This document shows, piece after piece, positions 25,101 to 37,100 of a stretch of DNA of 64,000 bases (position 1 is its first letter; every line of letters begins with the position of its first letter). A model generated the notes under the pieces. It did not search any database. It was not told the DNA's origin and was given only the letters and a program-made list of their open reading frames with translations. Origin of the DNA: Trichostrongylus colubriformis (lineage: Eukaryota; Nematoda; Chromadorea; Rhabditida; Trichostrongylidae); the NCBI GenBank assembly GCA_963978905.1, contig OZ022258.1, forward strand, positions 36,827,282-36,891,281. The letters run 5' to 3'. Both the position numbers and the translations under genes were made by a program.

Positions 25101-26268
25101 ATTGATAAACTGATTAATTTGCATATACGCGACCATTGTAATCATTTCATCGCTCAAATGACTGGAGAAAGGACTCATGTTATATTAACCTCATTAACCT
25201 GTAATTATTATTACCTCTTTGGTTTTGAACAAATTTAATGCAGGTATCCTTTTCCCACAATTTTGCTGCTTTCGTGAAGACATTTCGCACCTTTATACCT
25301 GCAAGTTGGTGACTACTGTTACCTTATATGCACTCTATCATGAATCATGAAAGCACTTACTGGCGGAGGGATGGAAGTAGTAGTTCACCCCTTCACTCCA
25401 TAACGTTGCTGGGTACCTTTCGTCGACGAGCGCTTGACGTTTTCTACGCGGCATTGAAGGTGATGAGGAATTCATTTTGGCAAGCTGCTCGTCTGTATCA
25501 TGGTCGATCTCATCAATTTGTTCTCTACAAGAATATTCCATAGAATTGTGATTTGTGCAGTTTGTTGTACGTACTCTGTCAGAATCATGTCACCCTGATA
25601 CATATCATCGGTGATGCCACTGTTATTATTGACTTGGTCGATGGTGTCGCCTTTCGGATTGATTTTGTTCCTATCGAAGAACCACGCTTTTATCTTCTGT
25701 AAAACTGAGTAATTGTGATACTGTCAGCTAGAGCCAACCAGCTCACATCCCATCTCCGTGTGCACTCGATACACAATGGCTCACCTTCGAAAACCAGTTC
25801 TTAATATATGACTTATGTGATATATGCCATGAGAATGTGGCCAGCAGCTTATGAACATTACCTTCAACTTCTCCATGAGTGCCTTCAAGCGTTGAGGTGT
25901 TTGTTTAAATGTCATCACTATTTTATTCTTCATGTTCTTGAGCTTACTGCGGACATTGAGGAACGTCGTAGAATTGGTGAGCTAAAATTATTAGGAAGAG
26001 TATGCAAAATGCACTCACGGATTCTAAAAAGTAGAAAAGCGACATAACTGGGCACTCAATGAACACAAAAATGAAGCTCTAATCGGGAAATTTTATGAAG
26101 CAAAAATTATTAAAGAACGAAGCAAACCTTTTCATATCTCACAATCGTTGCATTCTTGATTTTTGCGCCGACGTTTTTTGCACCAGAAACCACTCTACTC
26201 AAGAAACTCCCTTCGGACAATCCACCCGCGGCAACAAACAATAATAAGATGAGGAGTATAGCCCTCAT
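22134..26268 (-). CDS. Secreted astacin metalloprotease (astacin-EGF-CUB-ShK), left copy
   Basis: Fourteen exons on the minus strand, mirror images of the right-arm gene: 26128-26268, 25862-25981, 25575-25696, 25361-25524, 25215-25298, 24842-25047, 23962-24062, 23667-23797, 23327-23442, 23151-23267, 22846-22970, 22528-22640, 22291-22468 and 22134-22230. They sum to 1815 nt, 604 residues plus stop. The product is a zinc endopeptidase with a signal peptide, a propeptide ending in a furin-like RRKR (154-157), HEIGHSLGLFH (250-260), the Met-turn SIMHY (305-309), then EGF-like, CUB, a Thr/Pro-rich linker and a C-terminal ShK domain. Where compared, its protein equals the right copy; I found one synonymous difference in exon 1 (AAA versus AAG, Lys). 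It appears intact. Family knowledge: hookworm MTP-1/NAS-type enzymes are secreted and act on extracellular matrix or cuticle proteins. Confidence 0.85.
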
Positions 26269-26603
26269 TCTGTAATATGTTATTTCACCACTGCAGCGTT
26301 GAGCAGGACCCGATTAAAAGAAGGTATCGCGGCAGTGCATTCTCACATGCCAATATTATGCTGATGTCTAATAACAACTTTTCAGTTTTAGTGATGGTAT
26401 TCGGTCTACGCTCAATCGACCATTTTTTAGCATTTAGTCCAAACGTTGCTTAAATTTATAGAATTGACGTGGATCTTCCGTGTAGAAGAAATAGCGTTTT
26501 AAAAAAGGCAGTGATATGACTGAAGTCTATGTGAAATATGACAAGCGTAGCTGTCATAGAACGATTGAATGATAAGTGCTATGCTGCATCGCTCTCACTT
26601 CCA

Positions 26604-26610
26604 TTTTATA
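26604..26610 (-). promoter_or_regulatory. Possible TATA box of the left astacin gene
   Basis: TATAAAA on the minus strand, about 340 bp upstream of the start codon and mirrored exactly at 33847-33853. The distance fits a promoter followed by an outron that is removed by spliced-leader trans-splicing at the TTACAG next to the ATG. Confidence 0.35.
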
Positions 26611-27159
26611 GCCATCTAATCCCTCTGGCTATCTGATATTACCCGTATATTTACAACAGCTGGAAAAACAGTGGAACCGTGTCGTGTGCTCGCATCAACT
26701 TCCGCTGAATTTTCTGGACGCGCGCATGTTGAAGCGCGATGCACCTGATCTGTTTAATGCATGATTCTGCCCCAATTCACAATTTCAGAATTCCTAATTC
26801 AGATGATGAGCTATATCTAGGTTAGGATGACCCACAATAATTTCCAGAAGAAAGCATGGTTACGTTCACAAATAGCTTATCAGTGCAAGGTAGTTGTAGG
26901 TGGAAAAGGACAATGCATCTTTCAGTCAATCAGTGATGGCTATGTTGAGCGCGTAAGGTAATGGAAACTCTATCGATGTTACTTATCAGACGCTCATAGT
27001 CTTCTTCAGAGGAAATGCAAGCATTATTCATACATCTTATAGGAGTGCCAAATTTCTCTTAAGCAGACGATTCATTTTCTTTATCATATTTATGGAACAT
27101 TCAATTATATCGTTTCGTTGAACGTGAGTGAGGCATCAGACACCAAATAATTTTTCATG

Positions 27160-27640
27160 AACATCATTTTTGATATGTTCAGCTGTGAACCGATTCTTTC
27201 ACACTCACAGTCGATGACAGCTAGCATTAGCTCTGTTTGCTAGACTGTCGGTGTTTTGAGCATGATGTCGTCAGCGAAGCGTAGGTGGTCTAGAAGCCGA
27301 CCATCGACCTACACTCGGATGTCTTCCTAATTCTGTTGGCGCTATCCTTCTCAAGAGCGGCAATGAAAAGCTTAGACATGATGGTTTTGCCCTTTCCAAC
27401 CCCTCTGTTCACGTCGATGATGATCTTCTTGTAGAGTTGTAGAGTGGTGAAATTCTGGTCGTGAAGTTGCTATAGAGCTCAAGAAGTATTCTGATGTTCC
27501 GAGTAGGTACACTCAAAGTACTCAAGGCTTCGATAGCCGCTTCTGTCTCAACGGAGTCAAAGGATTGAAGAACCTTTTTCACCGAATGGCCCCACTTGTT
27601 GGAAGGATTTCGAGTCGAGCCGTTAGGTGGCAAATCTGCG
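27160..27640 (-). pseudogene. RTE-1-type LINE fragment, RT palm region
   Basis: On the minus strand the translation shows 'FDSVETEAAIEALSTLSVPT' (about 27571-27512), 'ILLELYSNFTTRISPLYN', then, with frame changes, 'HLRFADDIML' (about 27285-27255) and 'LNISKMMFMKNYLVSDASL'. This is the palm and thumb region of the RTE-1-like endonuclease/RT proteins common in hookworm genomes. Stops and frame changes make it dead. It lies in opposite orientation to the endonuclease-containing fragment next to it. The part right of 27282 is repeated as 30475-30833. Confidence 0.75.
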
Positions 27641-30273
27641 TGAGGCGACCCTAGGTGAGGGCAAGCCGCGGACTAAAAGCCACCATGTACTTGCCTCAAT
27701 ACGCTGGTAGATTTACGAGATGGACATTTTTCCTGTACTAGAATGATTCATACCCTCTGTATCCAAGCATACCTTTCTCGCATAATGAGGGGGCGTTCTG
27801 TATGGTGCAGTTGGTATCCCGTATTCGGTCCAGCTAAAAGCTTGCACTCTAGCATCCGGTATTCACATAAAAGGTGCTTCGGGGTGGCCTCCAATAAATA
27901 AGCCTCACAATCGGAATAGCCTGACTGACTACTCGGCGTATACGTAGCGTCCACGACAGAGCGTCTCAAGGTACTCGCGACTTTTCATCATGCCGAGAAC
28001 ACAAAAAGGATCGGCCTCATTCCACTAAACCTGGGGAACCCTCAGTAGGCAGCGTTGCGTAGGACCGCTCAGGAAAAGCTGCTGTATCTTAGAGCCATCA
28101 AAGGCCGCCTAGATCAAGTATGACTAGGACGGCAATCTGTACTTTCAACACACGGGCCCTCGCATCGCAGGAGAGTATCAAAAATACGATGATGCAGGCC
28201 AAGAAGATCAAGTACTACGTCATCCGACTGACCGAGACAGAAAAGGATCGACCGTTTTATGCTGTTTATGAGACAAGATAAGAATCGTTTCTTGGAACAT
28301 GCCACTGGAGAAGCCATGGCAGTGTGGTCGTTTTTGTTCACACTCGCCTATACATGAACATCGATACATGAAAATCTGACAACCCAAATCACCGTTTACG
28401 ATGTGGTTTCATTCCGGACTTGACCAACCTTTGTCCCTACGCACCAATATCAAGCTACGACGTCTGTATCATTTCATGTTGATATGGTTATGATTTGGTT
28501 AAGTAATATGAGGAAGACTACATTTTCATCAAGATAACCTCCGGCGATTCCAACGTCAACGCGGCTTAAGGAGAACGGAAGACGACCATCCCACTGGGAC
28601 TCACGAAACGGAATGGATTGAGCGGGTTGAAAGGGTATCTGGGTTCATCAAGTTGATCAACTTCATCCGTGATAACTAACAGCTTCAGAAGCTTTCTCAT
28701 CTGCTACGGACTTGTGAGTCACGTGGTGAACAACCTGAGCAATGCAATAGCGAGATCAATCACATCATCTTCCGTCGAAGGTCTTTCGTGGTCGACGTCG
28801 ATGTTCTACACATGATCAGACCATCGACTCACTTGCGCTGATGTTCCCTATTTTTGTTCCCTATTTTTGAAAATGATGATGATGTTCCCTATTTTTGAGA
28901 AAAAAAAATGAAAAGAAAGTGAAAAGTGAAAAAAAGTGAAAAGAGAGTTCAAGAAGCTATTCAAAGAAGCTAAATTCTATAACAATCAACTGAATCAACT
29001 AAAACCACCTTGCTTCCCGCGCCGGTGTATGGAAAGGTTCCGTTTTCGGAAATACTAATGAAGAGTACATCCAACTCACTGGACATCTTCGTGATTGTCC
29101 CACGAAGACAGAGTTTGAAAGTCACTAGAAAGCGTTTCTTTTCGGAAATTCTTGAGCTCAAGCACCAACGTTGAGCCGCACAAGCCGCAGGTGATTACAA
29201 ACTGATGTTCGTGCCTAGGAAGCAGGACAAGGGGCGGTAAAAGAAGATCTGGAGGCGAGAAGAGCAGCAGCGCTGGCTCTGGCATCAGAGGCTGGAAGGA
29301 GCATCCGCAATGCCCGCCGTTGTTTCGCCACTCATAGGGCTAAATAACTGTTCTCCGACGTTCTGAAGGTACAGGTACTGCTACCAGACAGCAAAGGGGG
29401 AGGTCATTTACGACTTCCACTCAGATCTTTTGAATAGCCACGTCTACATGCCAAAGAGAAATCTGAGGCAAGATGGATATGTCTCTTCAGTTCTCCCTTG
29501 CAGAGTTCGACACGCCATTTCACCGGTGAAAATGGTACAGCATCCATTCTCAACAGGATCAGACCGGGCAACTTAAGGCTCTACCGCCAGTCCCTGTCAA
29601 AACTCTTGTTAGGCTCTTCACATGTTACCTGTAAGAATGCAAGGCACCCGCATTGTGAAAGACCAGGAGAACTGTGTTGCTGTAGAATAAGGGAGATCCA
29701 CAGGACATTGGCAATTACCGTCAAATCTCCCCGCTGTCTGTAATCAGCACACTCTTCACATGAATCATCTTGAATAGGGTTGGCCGAACTTCAAACGGAA
29801 GACAGACATGGGAGCAAGACGAGTTTTTGAGAAGATTTAGTCTAATCGGTCACTGGGCTCATTGAAGTCGCAAGAGTACTAGATGCCGTTATATTTCATA
29901 TTCGTCGATTTGAAGAGAGTGATAAGTTGTACACGGGCATGTTTTTGATTGGTTCCCTTTTGCTTTTGTTGATTTGTTTTATTCAGTTATGTTTACAGTT
30001 TTTACAATTAAGTTTATTCATGTGGCCTGTTTACTTACAGCAGCTTCATGTGGACGCCCTTTGGAATATTTCTGAATCAAACATATCCCAGAAATTTTCT
30101 GAAGTGATTGATGAGATTGAGAAGCGATGGCTATGTGATCCCAGCAGTTTGTTTAACAAGGAAAGAAATGCTCACTCACGAAATGAATCGTATGTTTGCG
30201 AAAGAGAGAATTGGCTCCTATAAGATGTTTGAGTAATGCTCGATTCCTCTGAAGAAGACCTTGAGCGTCTGAT
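27282..30273 (+). repeat. Central block A (contig end left of the gap)
   Basis: 2992 bp, nearly identical and in the same orientation as 30475-33463 (2989 bp). Differences I can see are about five or six substitutions and four small indels (one A and one T in homopolymers, a 3-bp and a 4-bp indel), which account for the 3-bp length difference. A ends one base before the N gap, and A' begins at the first base after it. Confidence 0.9.
28110..29915 (+). pseudogene. RTE-1-type LINE remnant (endonuclease plus start of RT), in A
   Basis: Plus-strand translation gives, in order, the endonuclease N-terminus 'TAICTFNTRALASQESIKN' (28121-28177), 'MMQAKKIKYYVIRLTETEKD' and 'FLGTCHW'. Much further on come 'VIYDFHSDLLNSHVYMPKR' (about 29403-29459), 'LRQDGY' with 'SSVLPCRVRHAISPVK' and 'DIGNYRQISPLSV' (about 29704-29742). 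These match the layout of hookworm RTE-1-like endonuclease/RT proteins. Many stops and frameshifts are present and the RT is cut off early. It is non-functional. Confidence 0.7.
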
Positions 30274-30274
30274 A

Positions 30275-30474
30275 NNNNNNNNNNNNNNNNNNNNNNNNNN
30301 NNNNNNNNNNNNNNNNNNNNNNNNNNNNNNNNNNNNNNNNNNNNNNNNNNNNNNNNNNNNNNNNNNNNNNNNNNNNNNNNNNNNNNNNNNNNNNNNNNNN
30401 NNNNNNNNNNNNNNNNNNNNNNNNNNNNNNNNNNNNNNNNNNNNNNNNNNNNNNNNNNNNNNNNNNNNNNNNNN
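30275..30474. other. Assembly gap of exactly 200 N
   Basis: Two hundred consecutive N, a round number that usually marks a scaffolder's placeholder and not a measured distance. It sits exactly between the two copies of block A. Confidence 0.99.
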
Positions 30475-30601
30475 TAGGTGGTCTAGAAGCCGACCATCGA
30501 CCTACACTCGGATGTCTTCCTAATTCTGTTGGCGCTATCCTTCTCAAGAGCGGCAATGAAAAGCTTAGACATGATGGTTTTGCCCTTTCCAACCCCTCTG
30601 T

Positions 30602-30833
30602 TCACGTCGATGATGATCTTCTTGTAGAGTTGTAGAGTGGTGAAATTCTGGTCGTGAAGTTGCTATAGAGCTCAAGAAGTATTCTGATGTTCCGAGTAGG
30701 TACACTCAAAGTACTCAAGGCTTCGATAGCCGCTTCTGTCTCAACGGAGTCAAAGGATTGAAGAACCTTTTTCACCGAATGGCCCCACTTGTTGGAAGGA
30801 TTTCGAGTCGAGCCGTTAGGTGGCAAATCTGCG
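30602..30833 (-). pseudogene. RTE-1-type RT fragment, in A'
   Basis: Second copy of the minus-strand RT palm fragment ('FDSVETEAAIEALSTLSVPT'). Only the part inside block A' is present; the FADD-containing part at 27255-27285 has no second copy because the contig starts at 30475. Confidence 0.7.
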
Positions 30834-31302
30834 TGAGGCGACCCTAGGTGAGGGCAAGCCGCGGACTAAAAGCCACCATGTACTTGCCTCAATACGCTGG
30901 TAGATTTACGAGATGGACATTTTTCCTGTACTAGAATGATTCATACCCTCTGTATCCAAGCATACCTTTCTCGCATAATGAGGGGGCGTTCTGTATGGTG
31001 CAGTTGGTATCCCGTATTCGGTCCAGCTAAAAGCTTGCACTCTAGCATCCGGTATTCACATAAAAGGTGCTTCGGGGTGGCCTCCAATAAATAAGCCTCA
31101 CAATCGGAATAGCCTGACTGACTACTCGGCGTATACGTAGCGTCCACGACAGAGCGTCTCAAGGTACTCGCGACTTTTCATCATGCCGAGAACACAAAAA
31201 GGATCGGCCTCATTCCACTAAACCTGGGGAACCCTCAGTAGGCAGCGTTGCGTAGGACCGCTCAGGAAAAGCTGCTGTATCTTAGAGCCATCAAAGGCCG
31301 CC

Positions 31303-33108
31303 TAGATCAAGTATGACTAGGACGGCAATCTGTACTTTCAACACACGGGCCCTCGCATCGCAGGAGAGTATCAAAAATACGATGATGCAGGCCAAGAAGA
31401 TCAAGTACTACGTCATCCGACTGACCGAGACAGAAAAGGATCGACCGTTTTATGCTGTTTATGAGACAAGATAAGAATCGTTTCTTGGAACATGCCACTG
31501 GAGAAGCCATGGCAGTGTGGTCGTTTTTGTTCACACTCGCCTATACATGAACATCGATACATGAAAATCTGACAACCCAAATCACCGTTTACGATGTGGT
31601 TTCATTCCGGACTTGACCAACCTTTGTCCCTACGCACCAATATCAAGCTACGACGTCTGTATCATTTCATGTTGATATGGTTATGATTTGGTTAAGTAAT
31701 ATGAGGAAGACTACATTTTCATCAAGATAACCTCCGGCGATTCCAACGTCAACGCGGCTTAAGGAGAACGGAAGACGACCATCCCACTGGGACTCACGAA
31801 ACGGAATGGATTGAGCGGGTTGAAAGGGTATCTGGGTTCATCAAGTTGATCAACTTCATCCGTGATAACTAACAGCTTCAGAAGCTTTCTCATCTGCTAC
31901 GAACTTGTGAGTCACGTGGTGAACAACCTGAGCAATGCAATAACGAGATCAATCACATCATCTTCCGTCGAAGGTCTTTCGTGGTCGACGTCGATGTTCT
32001 ACACATGATCAGACCATCGACTCACTTGCGCTGATGTTCCCTATTTTTGTTCCCTATTTTTGAAAATGATGATGATGTTCCCTATTTTTGAGAAAAAAAA
32101 TGAAAAGAAAGTGAAAAGTGAAAAAAAGTGAAAAGAGAGTTCAAGAAGCTATTCAAAGAAGCTAAATTCTATAACAATCAACTGAATCAACTAAAACCAC
32201 CTTGCTTCCCGCGCCGGTGTATGGAAAGGTTCCGTTTTCGGAAATACTAATGAAGAGTACATCCAACTCACTGGACATCTTCGTGATTGTCCCACGAAGA
32301 CAGAGTTTGAAAGTCACTAGAAAGCGTTTCTTTTCGGAAATTCTTGAGCTCAAGCACCACCAACGTTGAGCCGCACAAGCCGCAGGTGATTACAAACTGA
32401 TGTTCGTGCCTAGGAAGCAGGACAAGGGGCGGTAAAAGAAGATCTGGAGGCGAGAAGAGCAGCAGCGCTGGCTCTGGCATCAGAGGCTGGAAGGAGCATC
32501 CGCAATGCCCGCCGTTGTTTCGCCACTCATAGGGCTAAATAACTGTTCTCCGACGTTCTGAAGGTACAGGTACTGCTACCAGACAGCAAAGGGGAAGGTC
32601 ATTTACGACTTCCACTCAGATCTTTTGAATAGCCACGTCTACATGCCAAAGAGAAATCTGAGGCAAGATGGATATGTCTCTTCAGTTCTCCCTTGCAGAG
32701 TTCGACACGCCATTTCACCGGTGAAAATGGTACAGCATCCATTCTCAACAGGATCAGACCGGGCAACTTAAGGCTCTACCGCCAGTCCCTGTCAAAACTC
32801 TTGCTAGGCTCTTCACATGTTACCTGTAAGAATGCAAGGCACCCGCATTGTGAAAGACCAGGAGAACTGTGTTGCTGTAGAATAAGGGAGATCCACAGGA
32901 CATTGGCAATTACCGTCAAATCTCCCCGCTGTCTGTAATCAGCACACTCTTCACATGAATCATCTTGAATAGGGTTGGCCGAACTTCAAACGGAAGACAG
33001 ACATGGGAGCAAGACGAGTTTTTGAGAAGATTTAGTCTAATCGGTCACTGGGCTCATTGAAGTCGCAAGAGTACTAGATGCCGTTATATTTCATATTCGT
33101 CGATTTGA
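31303..33108 (+). pseudogene. RTE-1-type LINE remnant, in A'
   Basis: Copy of the endonuclease/RT remnant at 28110-29915 with the same stops and frameshifts. Same interpretation. Confidence 0.7.
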
Positions 33109-33846
33109 AGAGAGTGATAAGTTGTACACGGGCATGTTTTTGATTGGTTCCCTTTTGCTTTGTTGATTTGTTTTATTCAGTTATGTTTACAGTTTTTACA
33201 ATTAAGTTTATTCATGTGGCCTGTTTACTTACAGCAGCTTCATGTGGACGCCCTTTGGAATATTTCTGAATCAAACATATCCCAGAATTTTTCTGAAGTG
33301 ATTGATGAGATTGAGAAGCGATGGCTATGTGATCCCAGCAGTTTGTTTAACAAGGAAAGAAATGCTCACTCACGAAATGAATCGTTTGCGAAAGAGAGAA
33401 TTGGCTCCTATAAGATGTTTGAGTAATGCTCGATTCCTCTGAAGAAGACCTTGAGCGTCTGATGAGGCGCATCATTAGTGTCTCTTACACCTTACAATCT
33501 TCACGTAGCCATCACTGATAGACTGAAAAAATTAACATCGGCAACTGCCCTTTCCACCTACAACTACCTTGCACTGATAAGCTATTTGTGAACGTAACCA
33601 TGCTTTCTTCTGGAAATTATTGTGGGTCATCCTAACCTAGATATAGCTCATCATCTGAATTAGGAATTCTGAAATTGTGAATTGGGGCAGAATCATGCAT
33701 TAAACAGATCAGGTGCATCGCGCTTCAACATGCGCGCGTCCAGAAAATTCAGCGGAAGTTGATGCGAGCACACGACACGGTTCCACTGTTTTTCCAGCTG
33801 TTGTAAATATACGGGTAATATCAGATAGCCAGAGGGATTAGATGGC

Positions 33847-33853
33847 TATAAAA
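33847..33853 (+). promoter_or_regulatory. Possible TATA box of the right astacin gene
   Basis: TATAAAA about 340 bp upstream of the start codon at 34189. The AG of a TTACAG acceptor (34182-34187) lies one base before the ATG, the usual place for spliced-leader addition in nematodes. Confidence 0.35.
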
Positions 33854-34188
33854 TGGAAGTGAGAGCGATGCAGCATAGCACTTATCATTCAATCGTTCTA
33901 TGACAGCTACGCTTGTCATATTTCACATAGACTTCAGTCATATCACTGCCTTTTTTAAAACGCTATTTCTTCTACACGGAAGATCCACGTCAATTCTATA
34001 AATTTAAGCAACGTTTGGACTAAATGCTAAAAAATGGTCGATTTAGCGTAGACCGAATACCATCACTAAAACTGAAAAGTTGTTATTAGACATCAGCATA
34101 ATATTGGCATGTGAGAATGCACTGCCGCGATACCTTCTTTTAATCGGGTCCTGCTCAACGCTGCAGTGGTGAAATAACATATTACAGA

Positions 34189-37100
34189 ATGAGGGCTATA
34201 CTCCTCATCTTATTATTGTTTGTTGCCGCGGGTGGATTGTCCGAAGGGAGTTTCTTGAGTAGAGTGGTTTCTGGTGCAAAGAACGTCGGCGCAAAAATCA
34301 AGAATGCAACGATTGTGAGATATGAAAAGGTTTGCTTCGTTCTTTAATAATTTTTGCTTCATAAAATTTCCCGATTAGAGCTTCATTTTTGTGTTCATTG
34401 AGTGCCCAGTTATGTCGCTTTTCTACTTCTTAGAATCCGTGAGTGCATTTTGCATACTCTTCCTAATAATTTTAGCTCACCAATTCTACGACGTTCCTCA
34501 ATGTCCGCAGTAAGCTCAAGAACATGAAGAATAAAATAGTGATGACATTTAAACAAACACCTCAACGCTTGAAGGCACTCATGGAGAAGTTGAAGGTAAT
34601 GTTCATAAGCTGCTGGCCACATTCTCATGGCATATATCACATAAGTCATATATTAAGAACTGGTTTTCGAAGGTGAGCCATTGTGTATCGAGTGCACACG
34701 GAGATGGGATGTGAGCTGGTTGGCTCTAGCTGACAGTATCACAATTACTCAGTTTTACAGAACATAAAAGCGTGGTTCTTCGATAGGAACAAAATCAATC
34801 CGAAAGGCGACACCATCGACCAAGTCAATAATAACAGTGGCATCACCGATGATATGTATCAGGGTGACATGATTCTGACAGAGTACGTACAACAAACTGC
34901 ACAAATCACAATTCTATGGAATATTCTTGTAGAGAACAAATTGATGAGATCGACCATGATACAGACGAGCAGCTTGCCAAAATGAATTCCTCATCACCTT
35001 CAATGCCGCGTAGAAAACGTCAAGCGCTCGTCGACGAAAGGTACCCAGCAACGTTATGGAGTGAAGGGGTGAACTACTACTTCCATCCCTCCGCCAGTAA
35101 GTGCTTTCATGATTCATGATAGAGTGCATATAAGGTAACAGTAGTCACCAACTTGCAGGTATAAAGGTGCGAAATGTCTTCACGAAAGCAGCAAAATTGT
35201 GGGAAAAGGATACCTGCATTAAATTTGTTCAAAACCAAAGAGGTAATAATAATTACAGGTTAATGAGGTTAATATAACATGAGTCCTTTCTCCAGTCATT
35301 TGAGCGATGAAATGATTACAATGGTCGCGTATATGCAAATTAATCAGTTTATCAATACTGTGCAGCAAAAACGGATCCATGATGACTTCGAGTTGCCTTC
35401 CCGTTACAGCAGATGCTCGAATAATGGTAGCCGGAGGAGCAGGCTGTAGTAGCAACGTGGGAAGGATCGGTCGCGAACAAAAAATTTCGTTGGGAGGCGG
35501 TTGTGAGACGGTGGGCATCGCTTCGCACGAGATTGGCCACTCTCTAGGACTTTTCCACACCCACTCCCGAACTGATCGTGACGACTATATTGATGTGTTC
35601 ACAGACCTTGTAACGGTAAGTGCTTAGCAAAAAATTAACCTTGTTCTAAGTCTGTGCAGTCATAGCAATGAGTCTCTGCTCGTTAGGTTCGAAAGAATTA
35701 CATGTAAGGACCAAAGCGAGTTAGACTACTGTGCAAAAGCTCTATGTTCCCTATGATAGGTGAGATGCTGCCAGCAGTGCAGCATTGAAGAATGATCAGC
35801 AAAGTTATGAAAAACCTTGGAGTGAGATCATCAAGCAGTTCTTGTGTGGAATATATTAACAGCTTTGCATCGCTGTCATATTGATCCAAAAAACGCACAT
35901 CTATGAGAAGTAGCGGTCGTACGTAAAACACGATGCTCTCACTCGTAGAAGAGGTCACCTACAGGATAATTGCCAATTAGCCAACGCCCATGAAAAGCAT
36001 CAAATTCATTCATTACCGTGAAGTACGCCCTCACCACTTTCGAGAATCCATGGTTTATTTTCACATTAGAAATACACCGCCGTATTGGGCGCCCAAGTTA
36101 TCGCGAAAAGTTCCTATAGGAATGAAATCTTGCAGTGCTATGAAGAAGGAAGGGGGCTATAACAAAATTCATTAGATTTAATTCATTAACCCTTAACCAA
36201 CATCTTCTATGTGGTCTAGTTTTTGACAGGATCTGTTTCTGAAAGTGTTTTTCCTAGAAGTTCTGATTTTTGCAGTGGTTGGAAGCATGATAATCAAAAA
36301 CGCTAGATTTCAAATTGAATGAGCTGCGAGCATTCAGTTATACTCATTTAAAAATATACACATCCGTGGACGACGAATAACAGTCTTTTCTCAGATCAAT
36401 TTCATAAATGATTTCAACAAAGAGACGCCAGATAGAACCGACAATTACCATGTGAAGTACGACTATGGTAGTATTATGCACTACGGTGGAACGGTGTATG
36501 TTTACATTTATAATAAATCAAAACAGTGTTTCATTTTTGAGAGCCAGCCATGACGTTTGTACTAGGGTAGTAATTATCTCAGCCTCATGAGCATTAAGTT
36601 TCGGGACAGAAAATGGCTACAAAGTTAATCACATCTGCTAATTTATTGTTTGTTAACAGTGGAGCAAAATTCATTGCAAAAGGCCGACCAACAATTGTAC
36701 CGAAAGATGAAATGTATCAATCGACTCTGGGATCTCCATTTATCTCGTTCACCGACCTCTCCATTATCAATGAACATTACCATTGCAAAGGTTTGACGTA
36801 CTTTATTGAAAAAAAAAACTTCATAAAAGTTACCCATTTGCCAAAATTACATACATTTCTCGCGAGCTAATACAAAAATAGGATATTATTCCATGATTCG
36901 TCTTATACAGCATGGCCTGCTCATTTAGCTTCAATCGCGCTGATACAACAGATCTGAGTACATGCAACACGGAATACAATGACAGATATCGTCTTCCCTA
37001 ATAAAATAATTCAGAAAAGTGCGATCCTGTTAAATCAGCTAAGTGCCAGATGGGCGGATTTCCTCATCCTCAAGACTGTCAAAGATGCGTCTGTCCTGGA

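Larger units (their letters stand above)
15398..26945 (+). repeat. Left arm of a large inverted duplication
   Basis: This ~11.5-kb segment is present in reverse complement at 33508-45296. Corresponding positions add to a constant: 60457 from about 18.3 kb to the inner end, 60380 from 16.5 to 18.2 kb, and 60379 from 15.6 to 16.5 kb. The first step of 77 is fully explained by the 74-bp palindrome plus 3-bp duplication in this arm; the second is a 1-bp indel. Differences are otherwise scattered single bases. Homology fails inward at about 26945 and outward near 15398. The arm contains one astacin gene, one mariner remnant and dispersed repeats. Confidence 0.9.
30475..33463 (+). repeat. Central block A' (contig start right of the gap)
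   Basis: Direct copy of 27282-30273. The copy relation starts at the first base after the gap and ends where block A meets the gap, the signature of two overlapping contig ends that were not merged. Confidence 0.9.

Noticed and set aside
27282..33463. Biological tandem duplication of the central RTE-containing block
   Set aside because: The copy boundaries coincide with the two edges of a 200-N gap, which is better explained by overlapping contig ends.
34635..34680. Possible tiny extra astacin exon reading NWFSK
   Set aside because: The acceptor is weak (TTAAG), and a single intron from 34596 to 34760 joins exons in frame without it.
35990..36175. 61-residue ORF between astacin exons 6 and 7
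   Set aside because: It lies in the 779-bp intron. Skipping it keeps the astacin frame and the expected join from the catalytic His region to the Met-turn.
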